From: Mammaliicoccus sp. Dog046
GTDB lineage: Bacteria; Bacillota; Bacilli; Staphylococcales; Staphylococcaceae
DNA length: 64,000 nucleotides
Reading direction: 5' to 3'
Assembly (NCBI RefSeq): GCF_034039665.1
Contig: NZ_CP120131.1
Location: 2,286,499-2,350,498 of the forward strand
The translations under genes were made by a program, and so were the position numbers. Numbering within the stretch: the first letter of the stretch is position 1; each line of letters begins with the position of its first letter. The notes below the pieces were generated by a model that saw only the letters and a program-made list of their open reading frames with translations, searched no databases and was not told where the DNA came from. Positions 55,296 through 63,962 of the stretch are shown one piece after another.

Positions 55296-55652
55296 TTAAT
55301 GTGTGAGCTCATAACTATCTATAATTAGATATTCTATTTCTTCTAAAGAATCACATTCATTTAGATTGATACTCACCCAATTATTTTTATTCATATGATA
55401 TGCAGGGTAAATGCCCTTTTTCATTCTTACAGATCCTATAAATTCTTGAATCACTTTAACATTTAATACTTCTACTTCTTTGTCTCCATCAATATTAAGT
55501 TTACTTTCATTAATATTCATCAGAAGACCGAACCATTTTTGATTATGTTTATGCCGAAACACAGCGTAATTCGTATGTTTCTTCCAAGGATAATCCGGAT
55601 CAATATTAAATTCACGTTTAATGTAGTTCTCTACTTCTGTTCTTTCTATCAT
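55296..55652 (-). CDS. MmcQ/YjbR-family protein
   Basis: 118 residues. WKKHTNYAVFRHKHNQKWFGLLMNI and YPAYHMNKNNWVSINLN are YjbR hallmark segments. Double-stranded DNA-binding fold by homology; cellular role unclear. Confidence 0.82.
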   Translation of the reverse strand: MIERTEVENYIKREFNIDPDYPWKKHTNYAVFRHKHNQKWFGLLMNINESKLNIDGDKEVEVLNVKVIQEFIGSVRMKKGIYPAYHMNKNNWVSINLNECDSLEEIEYLIIDSYELTH

Positions 55653-55691
55653 ATTGATTCACCTTCAATGATTTAATAATATACTTTGAAG

Positions 55692-56063
55692 TTAAACACG
55701 ACTATTCTTCGGCTGTTCCCCATGACGTTTACCGAACTCTTCCATCATATCTATAATAGGTAGCAGGTCTTCGCCTTTTTCCGTTAATCCATAAACTACT
55801 TTAGGTGGTACTTCTGGATATACTGTACGGCTAATAATACCATCACTTTCCAGTTCTCTTAACTGTTTTGTTAGAGAGCCTTGAGATATATTTTCAAGGA
55901 ATTTTTTTATATGACTATATCGACGATCATTTTCTTTTAAATACCAGATGATTAGATTTTTATAACGTCCAGATAATATGTTTTGTGTATATGCGATACC
56001 ATAGACGTCTCTATTTTCTTCAATGGCCTCTTCATTAAAACCATAATTACAAATTTTAACCAC
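55692..56063 (-). CDS. HxlR-family regulator
   Basis: 123 residues, winged helix: LSGRYKNLIIWYLKENDRRYSHIKKFLENISQGSLTKQLRELESDGIISRTVYPEVPPKVVYGLTEKGEDL. Only one cysteine (Cys5) near the N-terminus, reminiscent of thiol sensors YodB/HypR. Divergent from the nitronate monooxygenase gene. Confidence 0.85.
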   Translation of the reverse strand: MVKICNYGFNEEAIEENRDVYGIAYTQNILSGRYKNLIIWYLKENDRRYSHIKKFLENISQGSLTKQLRELESDGIISRTVYPEVPPKVVYGLTEKGEDLLPIIDMMEEFGKRHGEQPKNSRV

Positions 56064-56188
56064 AAAATCCTCTCCAATTCACATAAGTACGATTTTTAAT
56101 ACTATGTCATTTTTTATTGCCTACTTCATTTATATTAACATTTAATTTAATATACGCTTCATGATAAACATTGGAAAGGAATATGAAA

Positions 56189-57169
56189 ATGAAAAATAGA
56201 GTGACCGAAATTTTTAATATAAAAGTACCGTTCATACAAGGTCCGATGAACGCTTTAACGAATCCAGAATTTATTGCTGCTGTCAGCGAAGCAGGTGGTT
56301 TAGGTATTATGGGTCCGAATGCTGGAAATGCCAAAGTTTCACGTTCTCCAATTGAAACGACTGAACGAATGAGAGTAGAAATCAAGAAAATTAAACAACT
56401 TACTGATAAACCATTTGCATCAACAATCATGGTGAGTGACGATATTTCTTATGTGACCTACATTGTTGATATGCTTATTGAAGAACAAGTACCAGTTGTA
56501 TTGATTAATGGTTTATTAGATAAAGCACTTTTCGACAAACTAAAAAGTCATCAAATAAAAATCATATTCAGACCGCTGACACCAACGATTCAAAATGCAC
56601 AAGCTGCTGAACAAATGGGTGCTGACGTGTTTGTAGCAACTGGATTTGATGAAGGTGGCACAGTGCCAGAACGCGTTATCGGTACATTCTCCATCGTCCC
56701 TATGATAGCCGATGCAATCAATATTCCAGTAATCGCTGCAGGTGGTATTGGTGATGTGAGAGGCGTGCGCGCTGCTATTCAACTAGGAGCTGAAGGTGTT
56801 TATGTAGGTAGTTTACTCATACCTACCATTGAAAATCCAGCTGCAGAAAATGTTAAACAATATATCGTTGATTCAAATGCAGAAGATTTAATTCTATTTA
56901 GAACCCTACCTGCTTATTATCGATCATTACCCGGGAAACTTGCGAAGGAACTCGAAGCAATGGATCAAGAAGGTGCAAGTAGAGAAGAGATCGCCCAACA
57001 TATGGGCGCAGGTAGAAATATGAGATTAGGTATGGTTAAAGGCGATACAGAAAACGGATATGTCTCTGTAGGTACAGGTATTAGCCCTATCAAAGAGATA
57101 CGAAGCGTTCAAGCAGTTATTGATGATTTAATGCAAGATTTTGTTGAATATAACTCCAAAAATCCCTAA
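56189..57169 (+). CDS. Nitronate monooxygenase (2-nitropropane dioxygenase family)
   Basis: 326 residues, FMN TIM barrel. FIQGPMNALTNPEFIAAVSEAGGLGIMG, ATGFDEGGTVP and PVIAAGGIGDVRGVRAAIQLGAEGVYVGS are NMO-type. ATG 56189 is eight bases from GGAAAGGA; a closer ATG at 56183 is too near. Detoxifies nitronates or quinone-like compounds. Confidence 0.85.
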   Translation: MKNRVTEIFNIKVPFIQGPMNALTNPEFIAAVSEAGGLGIMGPNAGNAKVSRSPIETTERMRVEIKKIKQLTDKPFASTIMVSDDISYVTYIVDMLIEEQVPVVLINGLLDKALFDKLKSHQIKIIFRPLTPTIQNAQAAEQMGADVFVATGFDEGGTVPERVIGTFSIVPMIADAINIPVIAAGGIGDVRGVRAAIQLGAEGVYVGSLLIPTIENPAAENVKQYIVDSNAEDLILFRTLPAYYRSLPGKLAKELEAMDQEGASREEIAQHMGAGRNMRLGMVKGDTENGYVSVGTGISPIKEIRSVQAVIDDLMQDFVEYNSKNP

Positions 57170-57187
57170 AATAATAATGATTAATGT

Positions 57188-57442
57188 ATGGAGGTAGTGA
57201 ATATGACTGTTAAATCTTACTCATATGTACGTAAACACTTCAAAGAAATCATTAATAAAGTTAATGTTGATTGTGAACCTATCATTATTACAACTAAAAA
57301 GCATAATGCCGTAATTATGTCCGAAGATAGCTATAATGAAATAATGGAAACACTATATCTACAACAAAACCCAGCCAATGCAAAACATTTATCTGAATCA
57401 ATTGAAAACCTAGAACATGGAAATGTAAAACTAACAAACTAA
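57188..57442 (+). CDS. Phd/YefM-type antitoxin without its toxin
   Basis: 84 residues. YSYVRKHFKEIINKVNVDCEPIIITTKKHNAVIMSEDSYNEIMET is a YefM/Phd DNA-binding domain. Directly behind it lie remnants of the yoeB toxin. It is likely still translated (GGAGGTAGTG); an alternate ATG at 57203 (MTVKSY) is better spaced from the SD. Confidence 0.8.
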   Translation: MEVVNMTVKSYSYVRKHFKEIINKVNVDCEPIIITTKKHNAVIMSEDSYNEIMETLYLQQNPANAKHLSESIENLEHGNVKLTN

Positions 57443-57522
57443 TTAACCAAGAACATAGATTAGTATATACAGTAAACAACCATACTATTTTAGTTGCATC
57501 GTGTAGATATCATTATAAATAA
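57442..57522 (+). pseudogene. C-terminal remnant of a YoeB-like toxin
   Basis: Reading on from the antitoxin, INQEHRLVYTVNNHTILVAS then CRYHYK matches the end of YoeB (EHRLVY...CRYHY). The first two thirds of the toxin, including the ATG, are deleted. Confidence 0.8.
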
Positions 57523-57558
57523 AAAGATATACTTCAAAAATAGCTATTAAAACATAAT

Positions 57559-57608
57559 TAAAGCACCCCTAAAGTTGAATTTTTGGTTCAACTTTAAGGG
57601 TGCTTTTG
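57559..57608. terminator. Terminator
   Basis: AAAGCACCC-AAAGTTGAA/TTCAACTTT-GGGTGCTTTT, symmetrical. Confidence 0.88.
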
Positions 57609-57653
57609 ATTTAAAATTTACATTCTAATTTTTACCTTCTTAATATTGTTTTC

Positions 57654-58055
57654 TTAAGAAAGTTTATTATAGTCTTCGTCTGTTACTGGTTCTAACCATT
57701 CATTCCATGCGCCTTCAGCTGGAACTTCAACTGCTATATGTGTAAACCAGCTATTCTTCGTTGCGCCATGCCAATGTTTAACTTCTGGTGGAATATTCAC
57801 AACATCACCTTTTGTTAATTTTTGTGCTGGTTTATCCCACTCTTGATAATACCCTTCTCCTCCAGTAACAAGAAGAATTTGTCCGCCTTCATGGTGAATA
57901 TGCCAATTATTACGACAAGCTGGTTCAAAAGTGACATTACCAATACCTACACGCTCAGTACTCAACATATTCAAATAGCTTTGACCTACAAAGTACTCCG
58001 CAAACTTGTCGTTTTTGTCTCCTATTTCAAAAATTGCATCGTATTGATTTTCCAT
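57654..58055 (-). CDS. Cupin-domain protein
   Basis: 133 residues, single cupin: NNWHIHHEGGQILLVTGGEGYY gives the HxH-E metal ligands, KHWHGAT the last His. Resembles carboxymuconolactone-decarboxylase-associated cupins in quinone/oxidative stress clusters. Promoter at 58167-58197 looks MerR-controlled. Confidence 0.82.
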   Translation of the reverse strand: MENQYDAIFEIGDKNDKFAEYFVGQSYLNMLSTERVGIGNVTFEPACRNNWHIHHEGGQILLVTGGEGYYQEWDKPAQKLTKGDVVNIPPEVKHWHGATKNSWFTHIAVEVPAEGAWNEWLEPVTDEDYNKLS

Positions 58056-58166
58056 TTTAATCGCTCCATTTCTAATTATTTATGATTTGCTAAACACCTT
58101 ATCCAAATTGTTCCATCTCAAGATAGATATTTTGCTTATCACAGAAGCCTAACAAAATATATTTTC

Positions 58167-58197
58167 AGTATACGACTTGAAGTTAACTTCAAGTCAA
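58167..58197 (-). promoter_or_regulatory. MerR-type promoter of the cupin gene with a 22-bp palindrome
   Basis: Minus strand TTGACT (58197-58192), 19-base spacer, TATACT (58172-58167). The perfect palindrome at 58174-58195 (arms GACTTGAAGTT/AACTTCAAGTC) fills the spacer. This is the textbook architecture for MerR-family activation. Confidence 0.75.
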
Positions 58198-58289
58198 TTA
58201 ATAAGAATATCGAATTGATTATTTCAAGACTGCCCTTTCTCGAATAATTTCTTTAATGTTAAGATGAAATAAAGAAAGGACGTGTTGAA

Positions 58290-58481
58290 ATGAATGCTCA
58301 AAAAGAAAAGCGATTCATAATAGCAGCCTGCTTGAATGTCATACTGCTACTTAGTCTACTTATCGTATATCGAACTGACAATCTATTGCTTATAATAATT
58401 TTTGATCTATTATCTTTTATAAATGCTGTTTATCTTGTTTCGGAAGTATTTAAAATGAAGAAACAGAGTAGTAACAATTAG
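58290..58481 (+). CDS. Small membrane protein, 63 residues
   Basis: AAAGAAAGGACG precedes the ATG. Two hydrophobic helices (FIIAACLNVILLLSLLIVY and LLLIIIFDLLSFINAVYLV) flanked by Lys-rich ends (NAQKEKR; KMKKQSSNN). Unknown. Confidence 0.55.
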   Translation: MNAQKEKRFIIAACLNVILLLSLLIVYRTDNLLLIIIFDLLSFINAVYLVSEVFKMKKQSSNN

Positions 58482-58514
58482 ACGAAAATAATAATAATGA
58501 TTGCAGTCTGTTTA

Positions 58515-58555
58515 CGCTCTAACGGGATTGTTTCCCAAAACTATCTCGTTAGCGC
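58515..58555. repeat. Isolated intergenic hairpin
   Basis: CGCTCTAACGGGAT and ATCTCGTTAGCG pair with two mismatches across a 14-base loop. Not followed by a T-run. Confidence 0.4.
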
Positions 58556-58592
58556 AAAAACTTCACCGTTTTTCCACACATTTATTCAACAA

Positions 58593-58634
58593 AAAACAAG
58601 GCTAGGACGATATGTCCCAGCCTTATTCTTGTTT
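58593..58634 (-). terminator. Terminator of the DUF1450 gene (GCTGGGACA type)
   Basis: AACAAGGCT-GGAC...GTCC-AGCC...CTTGTT; same element family as 30174-30210. Confidence 0.8.
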
Positions 58635-58967
58635 CTACTTATTTTTATTTAATTTCTTATTCAACTTCTCATCGATTTCTTTCTGACGACGTTTGCGTTC
58701 TTCGTTTCTCAAACGCAATCTTTCTTCTTCTTCTGGATCTCGTTTCTTCTGAAGTTGTTTTTGAATTTTTTCCATAAGTTCTTCTTCTGTTAACGCGGCA
58801 CATGGGCGGTTATTAACAAATGCGAATGTTTTTCTTCGTCCTGGTCCACAATACGATTGGCATGCGACTTCTACTTCCGCTTCTGGATCTATCTTCTTCA
58901 ATTTCTTCAGTAGTGATGGTAGATTAACAGCCTGACAATCATCACAGACTTGGAATTTATTTCGCAT
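58635..58967 (-). CDS. DUF1450 protein with charged C-terminal extension
   Basis: 110 residues. [16 protein letters not shown] and [20 protein letters not shown] are the DUF1450 (YuzB-like) Cys-containing motifs, then an extended Lys/Arg/Glu-rich helix (about residues 60-110). ATG 58967 follows GAAAGGTGGG. Function unknown. Confidence 0.78.
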   Translation of the reverse strand: MRNKFQVCDDCQAVNLPSLLKKLKKIDPEAEVEVACQSYCGPGRRKTFAFVNNRPCAALTEEELMEKIQKQLQKKRDPEEEERLRLRNEERKRRQKEIDEKLNKKLNKNK

Positions 58968-59044
58968 TAGCTTTCCCACCTTTCTGTTTTTCTATTTTGC
59001 AATAAATTATTATACCACTTGATGATTCTTTTGAGAATGTTATA

Positions 59045-59884
59045 TTACTGTTTCTCCATATTTCGAAGCATTTTATTATTTCTTTCGATCATTCTTTCAA
59101 AATACTTATCATATAGCGTCCATTCTTCTTCTGTGACTGGATCCATGCTTAATTGAGCACCTAATGTCTTCAAGCTTTGTAATAGTTTGAACAATATATC
59201 ATTTGTCGTAAATGATGTATCTAATAATTCATTTATTGATGCCATACATGCTGGCATGATTGTTGGATAGATAAATTTAGTTTTTTCATCTTTAAGTGCT
59301 TCTTGATAAAAGCCTCTCATCATTTCTGCTCGTTCTGCACCAGATCCTTCAACACATAAATAGATTTGAACTGCAATGCCACCGCGAACTCTACGCTGTG
59401 ATATGCCTGCAAACTTTTTATTATTAATGCTTAAATCGTAACTTCCTGGACAGTACGAAGCTGCAATTTCTTTATTTTCGATTTGATCTGTTTCATCTTT
59501 AAACATTTCACGAATGAGACGTAACATCACTTCATACCCGGTATCAATTGACACATCGTGCTTTCCTTTAAAGATTAAAGAAATGTTCAATACACCTTTA
59601 TCAAGTACAACACCTAATCCACCTGAATTTCTAACGATTGCACTATAGCCTTTAACGTCATTTAAGTAAGCAATCCCGTCTTTCAAATATGGTAATCTAG
59701 AGTCATGTATACCTAATATCACGACGTGGTTGTGTATCCATGTTCTTACTACACTTGGACTTCTATCGTTTCCTACTTGATCACAAAATGTATCATCGAA
59801 ACTAAAGGACTGCATTGGCTGCAGTCCTGAAGTGTGGTCAATGTATCGCCATTCTTGTGTAAAATAATCTTGCATACTTGCCAT
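59045..59884 (-). CDS. lipL: Octanoyl/lipoyl transferase LipL
   Basis: 279 residues, biotin/lipoyl ligase fold. RNSGGLGVVLDKGVLNISLI and SYCPGSYDLSINNKKFAGISQRRVRGG (amidotransfer Cys in YCPGSYD) are typical of LipL, which moves octanoyl from GcvH to E2 subunits. Two bases after pta; same order in Bacillus (ywfL). Confidence 0.85.
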   Translation of the reverse strand: MASMQDYFTQEWRYIDHTSGLQPMQSFSFDDTFCDQVGNDRSPSVVRTWIHNHVVILGIHDSRLPYLKDGIAYLNDVKGYSAIVRNSGGLGVVLDKGVLNISLIFKGKHDVSIDTGYEVMLRLIREMFKDETDQIENKEIAASYCPGSYDLSINNKKFAGISQRRVRGGIAVQIYLCVEGSGAERAEMMRGFYQEALKDEKTKFIYPTIMPACMASINELLDTSFTTNDILFKLLQSLKTLGAQLSMDPVTEEEWTLYDKYFERMIERNNKMLRNMEKQ

Positions 59885-59886
59885 GA

Positions 59887-60873
59887 TTATAATGTTTGAG
59901 CAGCTGTTATAATTGAAAGACTATAAACGTCTTCTGCTGAACAACCACGTGATAAATCGTTAACTGGTGCGTTTAAGCCTTGTAATACAGGACCAACTGC
60001 ATCAAATCCACCTAAACGTTGTGCAATTTTGTAGCCAATGTTACCCGCTTCTAAACTTGGGAAGATGAATACATTTGCATCACCTTGAATGTCAGAATTC
60101 GGTGCTTTTTTAGCTGCTACTTCTGGTACGATTGCTGCATCAAATTGGAATTCACCATCTAATACAACATCTTTCATGTCTGTTTCTTTTAAGTTTTCTT
60201 GTGCAATTGAAACTGCTTCAGATACTTTTTCAGTGTCAGGTGATTTTGCAGAACCTTTAGTTGAGAAGCTTAACATAGCAACTCTTGGAGACATACCGAA
60301 TGCTTGTGCTGTCTTAGCACTTTCGATTGCGATTTCTGCTAAATCTTGTGCATTTAATTCTGGGTTAATTGCACAGTCACCAAATACATATTGTTCTTCA
60401 CCTTTAGTCATAAAGAACACGCCTGATGTTTTAGTTACACCTGGTTTTGTTTTGATGATTTGTAATGCTGGACGTACAGTATCTGCTGTTGAATGTGCAG
60501 CACCACTTACTAAACCTTCTGCTTGGTTTGTGTATACAAGCATAGTACCAAAGTAGTTTACATTGTTTAATAATTCTTCAGCTTGTTCAACTGTTGCTTT
60601 GCCTTTACGACGTTCAACAAATTTCTCTACTAAATCAGCTTTCAACTCACTTGTTTCTGGGTTGATAATTGTTAAACCATCGATTGATAAATTAGTGTTT
60701 GAAGCTGTTTCTTTAATTTTTTCTTCATTACCTAAAACGATTGGTGAAACTAAATCTGTAGATTGTAGTTTAACTGCTGCAGTTAATACACGCGCGTCAT
60801 CACCCTCTGGTAATACGATACGTACATTTTTCCCTGTTAATTTGTTACTTAAGACATTTAGTAAATTAGACAT
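59887..60873 (-). CDS. pta: Phosphate acetyltransferase
   Basis: 328 residues. IVLPEGDDARVLTAAVKL, GAAHSTADTVRPALQIIKTKPG and AQRLGGFDAVGPVLQGLNAPVNDLSRGC are Pta signatures. Interconverts acetyl-CoA and acetyl phosphate. RBS TAGGAGGC. Operon with lipL. Confidence 0.94.
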   Translation of the reverse strand: MSNLLNVLSNKLTGKNVRIVLPEGDDARVLTAAVKLQSTDLVSPIVLGNEEKIKETASNTNLSIDGLTIINPETSELKADLVEKFVERRKGKATVEQAEELLNNVNYFGTMLVYTNQAEGLVSGAAHSTADTVRPALQIIKTKPGVTKTSGVFFMTKGEEQYVFGDCAINPELNAQDLAEIAIESAKTAQAFGMSPRVAMLSFSTKGSAKSPDTEKVSEAVSIAQENLKETDMKDVVLDGEFQFDAAIVPEVAAKKAPNSDIQGDANVFIFPSLEAGNIGYKIAQRLGGFDAVGPVLQGLNAPVNDLSRGCSAEDVYSLSIITAAQTL

Positions 60874-60996
60874 AATTGCCTCCTATATATGTTTGCTAAT
60901 ATTTTTCCATTCATAATTATAACATCTTTTTATAAATTTTCACGTTTTCAAATTATGAATTAATATTATCTACACAAAGGACTAGGCGTTACATTG

Positions 60997-61923
60997 CTAC
61001 TTTATTTCTACTCTTCTTCTATTAATGTTTTCTTTAATGACTAACATAATATTTTTCGGTCTTTCTGCAAGTCTTCTCATGAAATATCCGTACCAGTCAA
61101 CGCCATATGGCATATACACACATACACGGTATCCATCTTGACTAAGCGATTCTTGTAGATCTGTTCTAAATCCATACAAGAATTGGAACTCGAAAGAAGT
61201 TTTAGCGATATTATGTTGAATAATAAACTGTTGAAGTTCTTGAATAATTTTGTGATCGTGTGTCGCAATAGATGTGAAATTGCCATTTAATAAATGTTCT
61301 TTGGCCAACATCAAATAATGCGCATCAATGTCTTTTTTCTTAGAAAAAGAGATATCCTCGTTCTCCTTATACGCGCCTTTAACAATACGTAAACGCATAT
61401 CGGAATGTTGAGTGATATCTTCTCGTGTTCGATGAAGCGTTGCTTGTATTACTGTTCCAACACAATCATAATCATCTTTCAATGATTCAATCATCTTCCA
61501 ACTTTGACAAACGTGTTTATAATCTTCCATATCAATATTAATAAAAATACGATACTCTTGCGCTTTATTAAGAATTTCGATGATGTTAGCTTTACATACA
61601 TCTTCATCCACATCTAGACCTAATTGTGTGAGCTTAATTGACATATGCGCATCCAACTGTTCCTCATAAATATAGTCTAAAATGTCAAGAATATTACGTT
61701 TTGCTTCTAATGCTTCTTCTGACGACCTTACAAATTCACCTAAATGATCAATTGTTACAGCAATTCCCTTATCATTTAACATCCTCGTATTTAAGTCCAA
61801 TTCTTTCAAATTAGTACCAGCAACAAAAGCATTTACACCTAGTTTATCAGAATATTTTTGTGCAAATTGATTTAAACGTTCATTTTGAGATAACAGATAG
61901 AATACAGATTTTAACATTGGCAT
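60997..61923 (-). CDS. putA: Proline dehydrogenase
   Basis: 308 residues, FAD TIM barrel of the monofunctional PRODH family: VTIDHLGEFV, HMSIKLTQLGLD, RIVKGAYKE, VYMPYGVDWYGYFMRRLAERPKN (substrate-binding Arg pair). Oxidises proline to P5C. RBS AAAGGAGTG; N-terminus slightly short against others. Confidence 0.88.
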   Translation of the reverse strand: MPMLKSVFYLLSQNERLNQFAQKYSDKLGVNAFVAGTNLKELDLNTRMLNDKGIAVTIDHLGEFVRSSEEALEAKRNILDILDYIYEEQLDAHMSIKLTQLGLDVDEDVCKANIIEILNKAQEYRIFINIDMEDYKHVCQSWKMIESLKDDYDCVGTVIQATLHRTREDITQHSDMRLRIVKGAYKENEDISFSKKKDIDAHYLMLAKEHLLNGNFTSIATHDHKIIQELQQFIIQHNIAKTSFEFQFLYGFRTDLQESLSQDGYRVCVYMPYGVDWYGYFMRRLAERPKNIMLVIKENINRRRVEIK

Positions 61924-62148
61924 ATTATCACTCCTTTTATTAGATCACGTCTTAAAGGTATCATAATCCATGAATGTAAATAAACCAAATATGTGTAAAA
62001 ATAAATTACCTTCTACGTCATATTTATTTACATCATTATTTTTTTAATCTTTTCCTTTCACAACAATGTAAAAAGTTGAGTCAGTGAAGCCATTTCTAGT
62101 ATGATAGAATTATATTGAATATAAGATTCTAAAAGGAGCGAAAGTAAA

Positions 62149-62901
62149 ATGAACGAAGCAGCAAAAACTTTAGACGGTTGGTATAGCTTGCATTTATTCT
62201 ATGCAATAGATTGGACAAGCCTTAAAAATGTACCAGAAGAAGATAGAAACACAATGATTCAATCTTTCAAAACATTCCTTGAAGGATTAGAAACAGTTCA
62301 TAATAATAAAGAAGGTTCACATGCGTTTTACAACATTACAGGACAAAAAGCAGACCTAATGTTATGGTTCTTACGTCCAGATGTTAAACAACTCAATGCA
62401 CTAGAGAATGAATTCAACAAGTTAGATATTAGTGACTTCTTAATACCAACTTATTCATACGTTTCAGTAGTTGAACTTTCAAATTATCTTGCAGGTGACT
62501 CAAACGAAGATCCATATGAGAACCCACATGTTAAAGCAAGATTATATCCAGAAGTACCACGTTCAGAATACGTTTGTTTCTACCCAATGGATAAACGCCG
62601 TGACGGAGAAGACAACTGGTATATGCTAGATATGGAACAACGCCGTAGCTTAATGCGTTCACACGGATTAATCGGACGTAGTTATGCAGGTAAAGTAAAA
62701 CAATTCATTACCGGTTCTGTAGGTTTAGATGACTACGAATGGGGCGTAACATTATTTAGTGATGATATGTTACAGTTTAAAAAATTAATCTATGAAATGC
62801 GTTTTGATGAAGTATCTGCAAAATACGGTGACTTCGGTGCATTCTACGTAGGAAACTTATTAAATATCGATGAATTAGATACATTCTTTAAATTAAATTA
62901 A
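62149..62901 (+). CDS. hemQ: Coproheme decarboxylase HemQ (chlorite-dismutase family)
   Basis: 250 residues. Starts [40 protein letters not shown] carries the catalytic tyrosine region, and [35 protein letters not shown] follows with the proximal region. Last step of the coproporphyrin-dependent heme pathway of Gram-positives. RBS AAAGGAGCG. Confidence 0.93.
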   Translation: MNEAAKTLDGWYSLHLFYAIDWTSLKNVPEEDRNTMIQSFKTFLEGLETVHNNKEGSHAFYNITGQKADLMLWFLRPDVKQLNALENEFNKLDISDFLIPTYSYVSVVELSNYLAGDSNEDPYENPHVKARLYPEVPRSEYVCFYPMDKRRDGEDNWYMLDMEQRRSLMRSHGLIGRSYAGKVKQFITGSVGLDDYEWGVTLFSDDMLQFKKLIYEMRFDEVSAKYGDFGAFYVGNLLNIDELDTFFKLN

Positions 62902-62906
62902 TATGT

Positions 62907-62947
62907 AAAAGCCTGAGAAACGATTTATTCGTCTCTCAGGCTTTTTT
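62907..62947 (+). terminator. Terminator of hemQ
   Basis: AAAGCCTGAGA/TCTCAGGCTTT with T-run. Confidence 0.92.
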
Positions 62948-62960
62948 GCGAATGAAATAG

Positions 62961-63475
62961 TGAGAGATATCGTGCGTTTGACCTTGAATCGCACGATATC
63001 TCAGCCCTACCCCCTAACTCTTCGTGCGATTCACACCTAATCGCACGATATCTCAGCCCTACCCCCTAACTCTTCGTGCGATTCACACCTAATCGCACGA
63101 TATCTCAGCCCTACCCCCTAACTCTTCGTGCGATTCACACCTAATCGCACGATATCTCAGCTCTACCCCCTAACTCTTCGTGCGTTTGACATCTAATCGC
63201 ACGATATCTCAGCCCTACCCCCTAACTCTTCGTGCGATTCACACCTAATCGCACGATATCTCTGCTCTACACCCTAAGTCTTCGTGCGTTTGACACCTAA
63301 TCGCACGATATCTCGGCTCTACACCCTAAGTCTTCGTGCGTTTGACACCTAATCGCACGATATCTCGGCTCTACCCCCTAACTCTTCGTGCGTTTGACAC
63401 CTAATCGCACGATATCTCGGCCCAACCCACTAACTCTTCGTGCGTTTGACACCTAATCGCACGATATCTCTGCAC
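62961..63475. repeat. Ten hairpin units with an exact 52-bp period
   Basis: CGTGCG recurs at 62971 + 52k, k = 0 to 9. Full units contain CGTGCGATT-CACACCT-AATCGCACG (nine-base perfect arms) followed by ATATCTCAGCCCTACCCCCT. In the first unit the arms extend to 13 bases (GAGATATCGTGCG with CGCACGATATCTC). Five later units have CGTGCGTTTGACACC, keeping only the outer arms. Lies between the facing terminators of hemQ and the DUF423 gene. Confidence 0.95.
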
Positions 63476-63502
63476 CACTACTCACCCTTATAATTCCACA
63501 AA

Positions 63503-63556
63503 TAAAAAAAGATACAGAACTTGAAATCTTCTATCTCTAGATTTCTGCTCTGTACC
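63503..63556 (-). terminator. Terminator of the DUF423 gene
   Basis: Two stacked helices (TACAGA/TCTGTA, GAAATCT/AGATTTC) with T residues on the minus-strand side. Confidence 0.75.
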
Positions 63557-63578
63557 TCTCTAAACTTCAATATTTAAC

Positions 63579-63941
63579 TTATAACTTCCATACTGCAATG
63601 ACAAGTAGTATCCAACTTACGATAAAGAGTACTCCACCGATTGGCGTAATTGCACCTAGTATTTTAATTTGTGTCACTGCCAAAATATATAATGATCCAC
63701 TAAAGAATACAATTCCAAATGTCATTAACCATCCTGCAACATTTAAACTTGCAGTCGTTGTTCCTGAAATAATACCGATTAAAATTAATCCTAATGCATG
63801 ATACATTTGATAAGTTGTTGCTTTCTCCCAAATATCTAAGTATTTAGCAGTTAATTTATTCTCTAAACCATGTGCACCAAAAGCACCTGCTGCAACTGCG
63901 ATCATCGCATTGATTGCACCTATTATTATAAATAATTTCAT
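63579..63941 (-). CDS. DUF423 membrane protein (YwdK-like)
   Basis: 120 residues, four hydrophobic helices, [35 protein letters not shown] signature of DUF423. Function unknown. RBS GAAAGGAAGG. Confidence 0.88.
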   Translation of the reverse strand: MKLFIIIGAINAMIAVAAGAFGAHGLENKLTAKYLDIWEKATTYQMYHALGLILIGIISGTTTASLNVAGWLMTFGIVFFSGSLYILAVTQIKILGAITPIGGVLFIVSWILLVIAVWKL

Positions 63942-63962
63942 ATTATACCTTCCTTTCTATCA

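Larger units (their letters stand above)
62902..63578. other. Convergent intergenic space hemQ - DUF423
   Basis: Holds only two terminators and the 52-bp array; no coding frame is supported. Confidence 0.8.

Noticed and set aside
58290-58481. Type I toxin
   Set aside because: Two long helices and no antisense RNA signature; left as unknown small membrane protein.
60089-60556. 155-codon frame antisense to pta
   Set aside because: Complement of a strong coding gene; typical shadow frame without SD.
62961-63475. CRISPR array or rho-independent terminator series
   Set aside because: The 27-base spacers are themselves repeated, and the hairpins lack T-runs.
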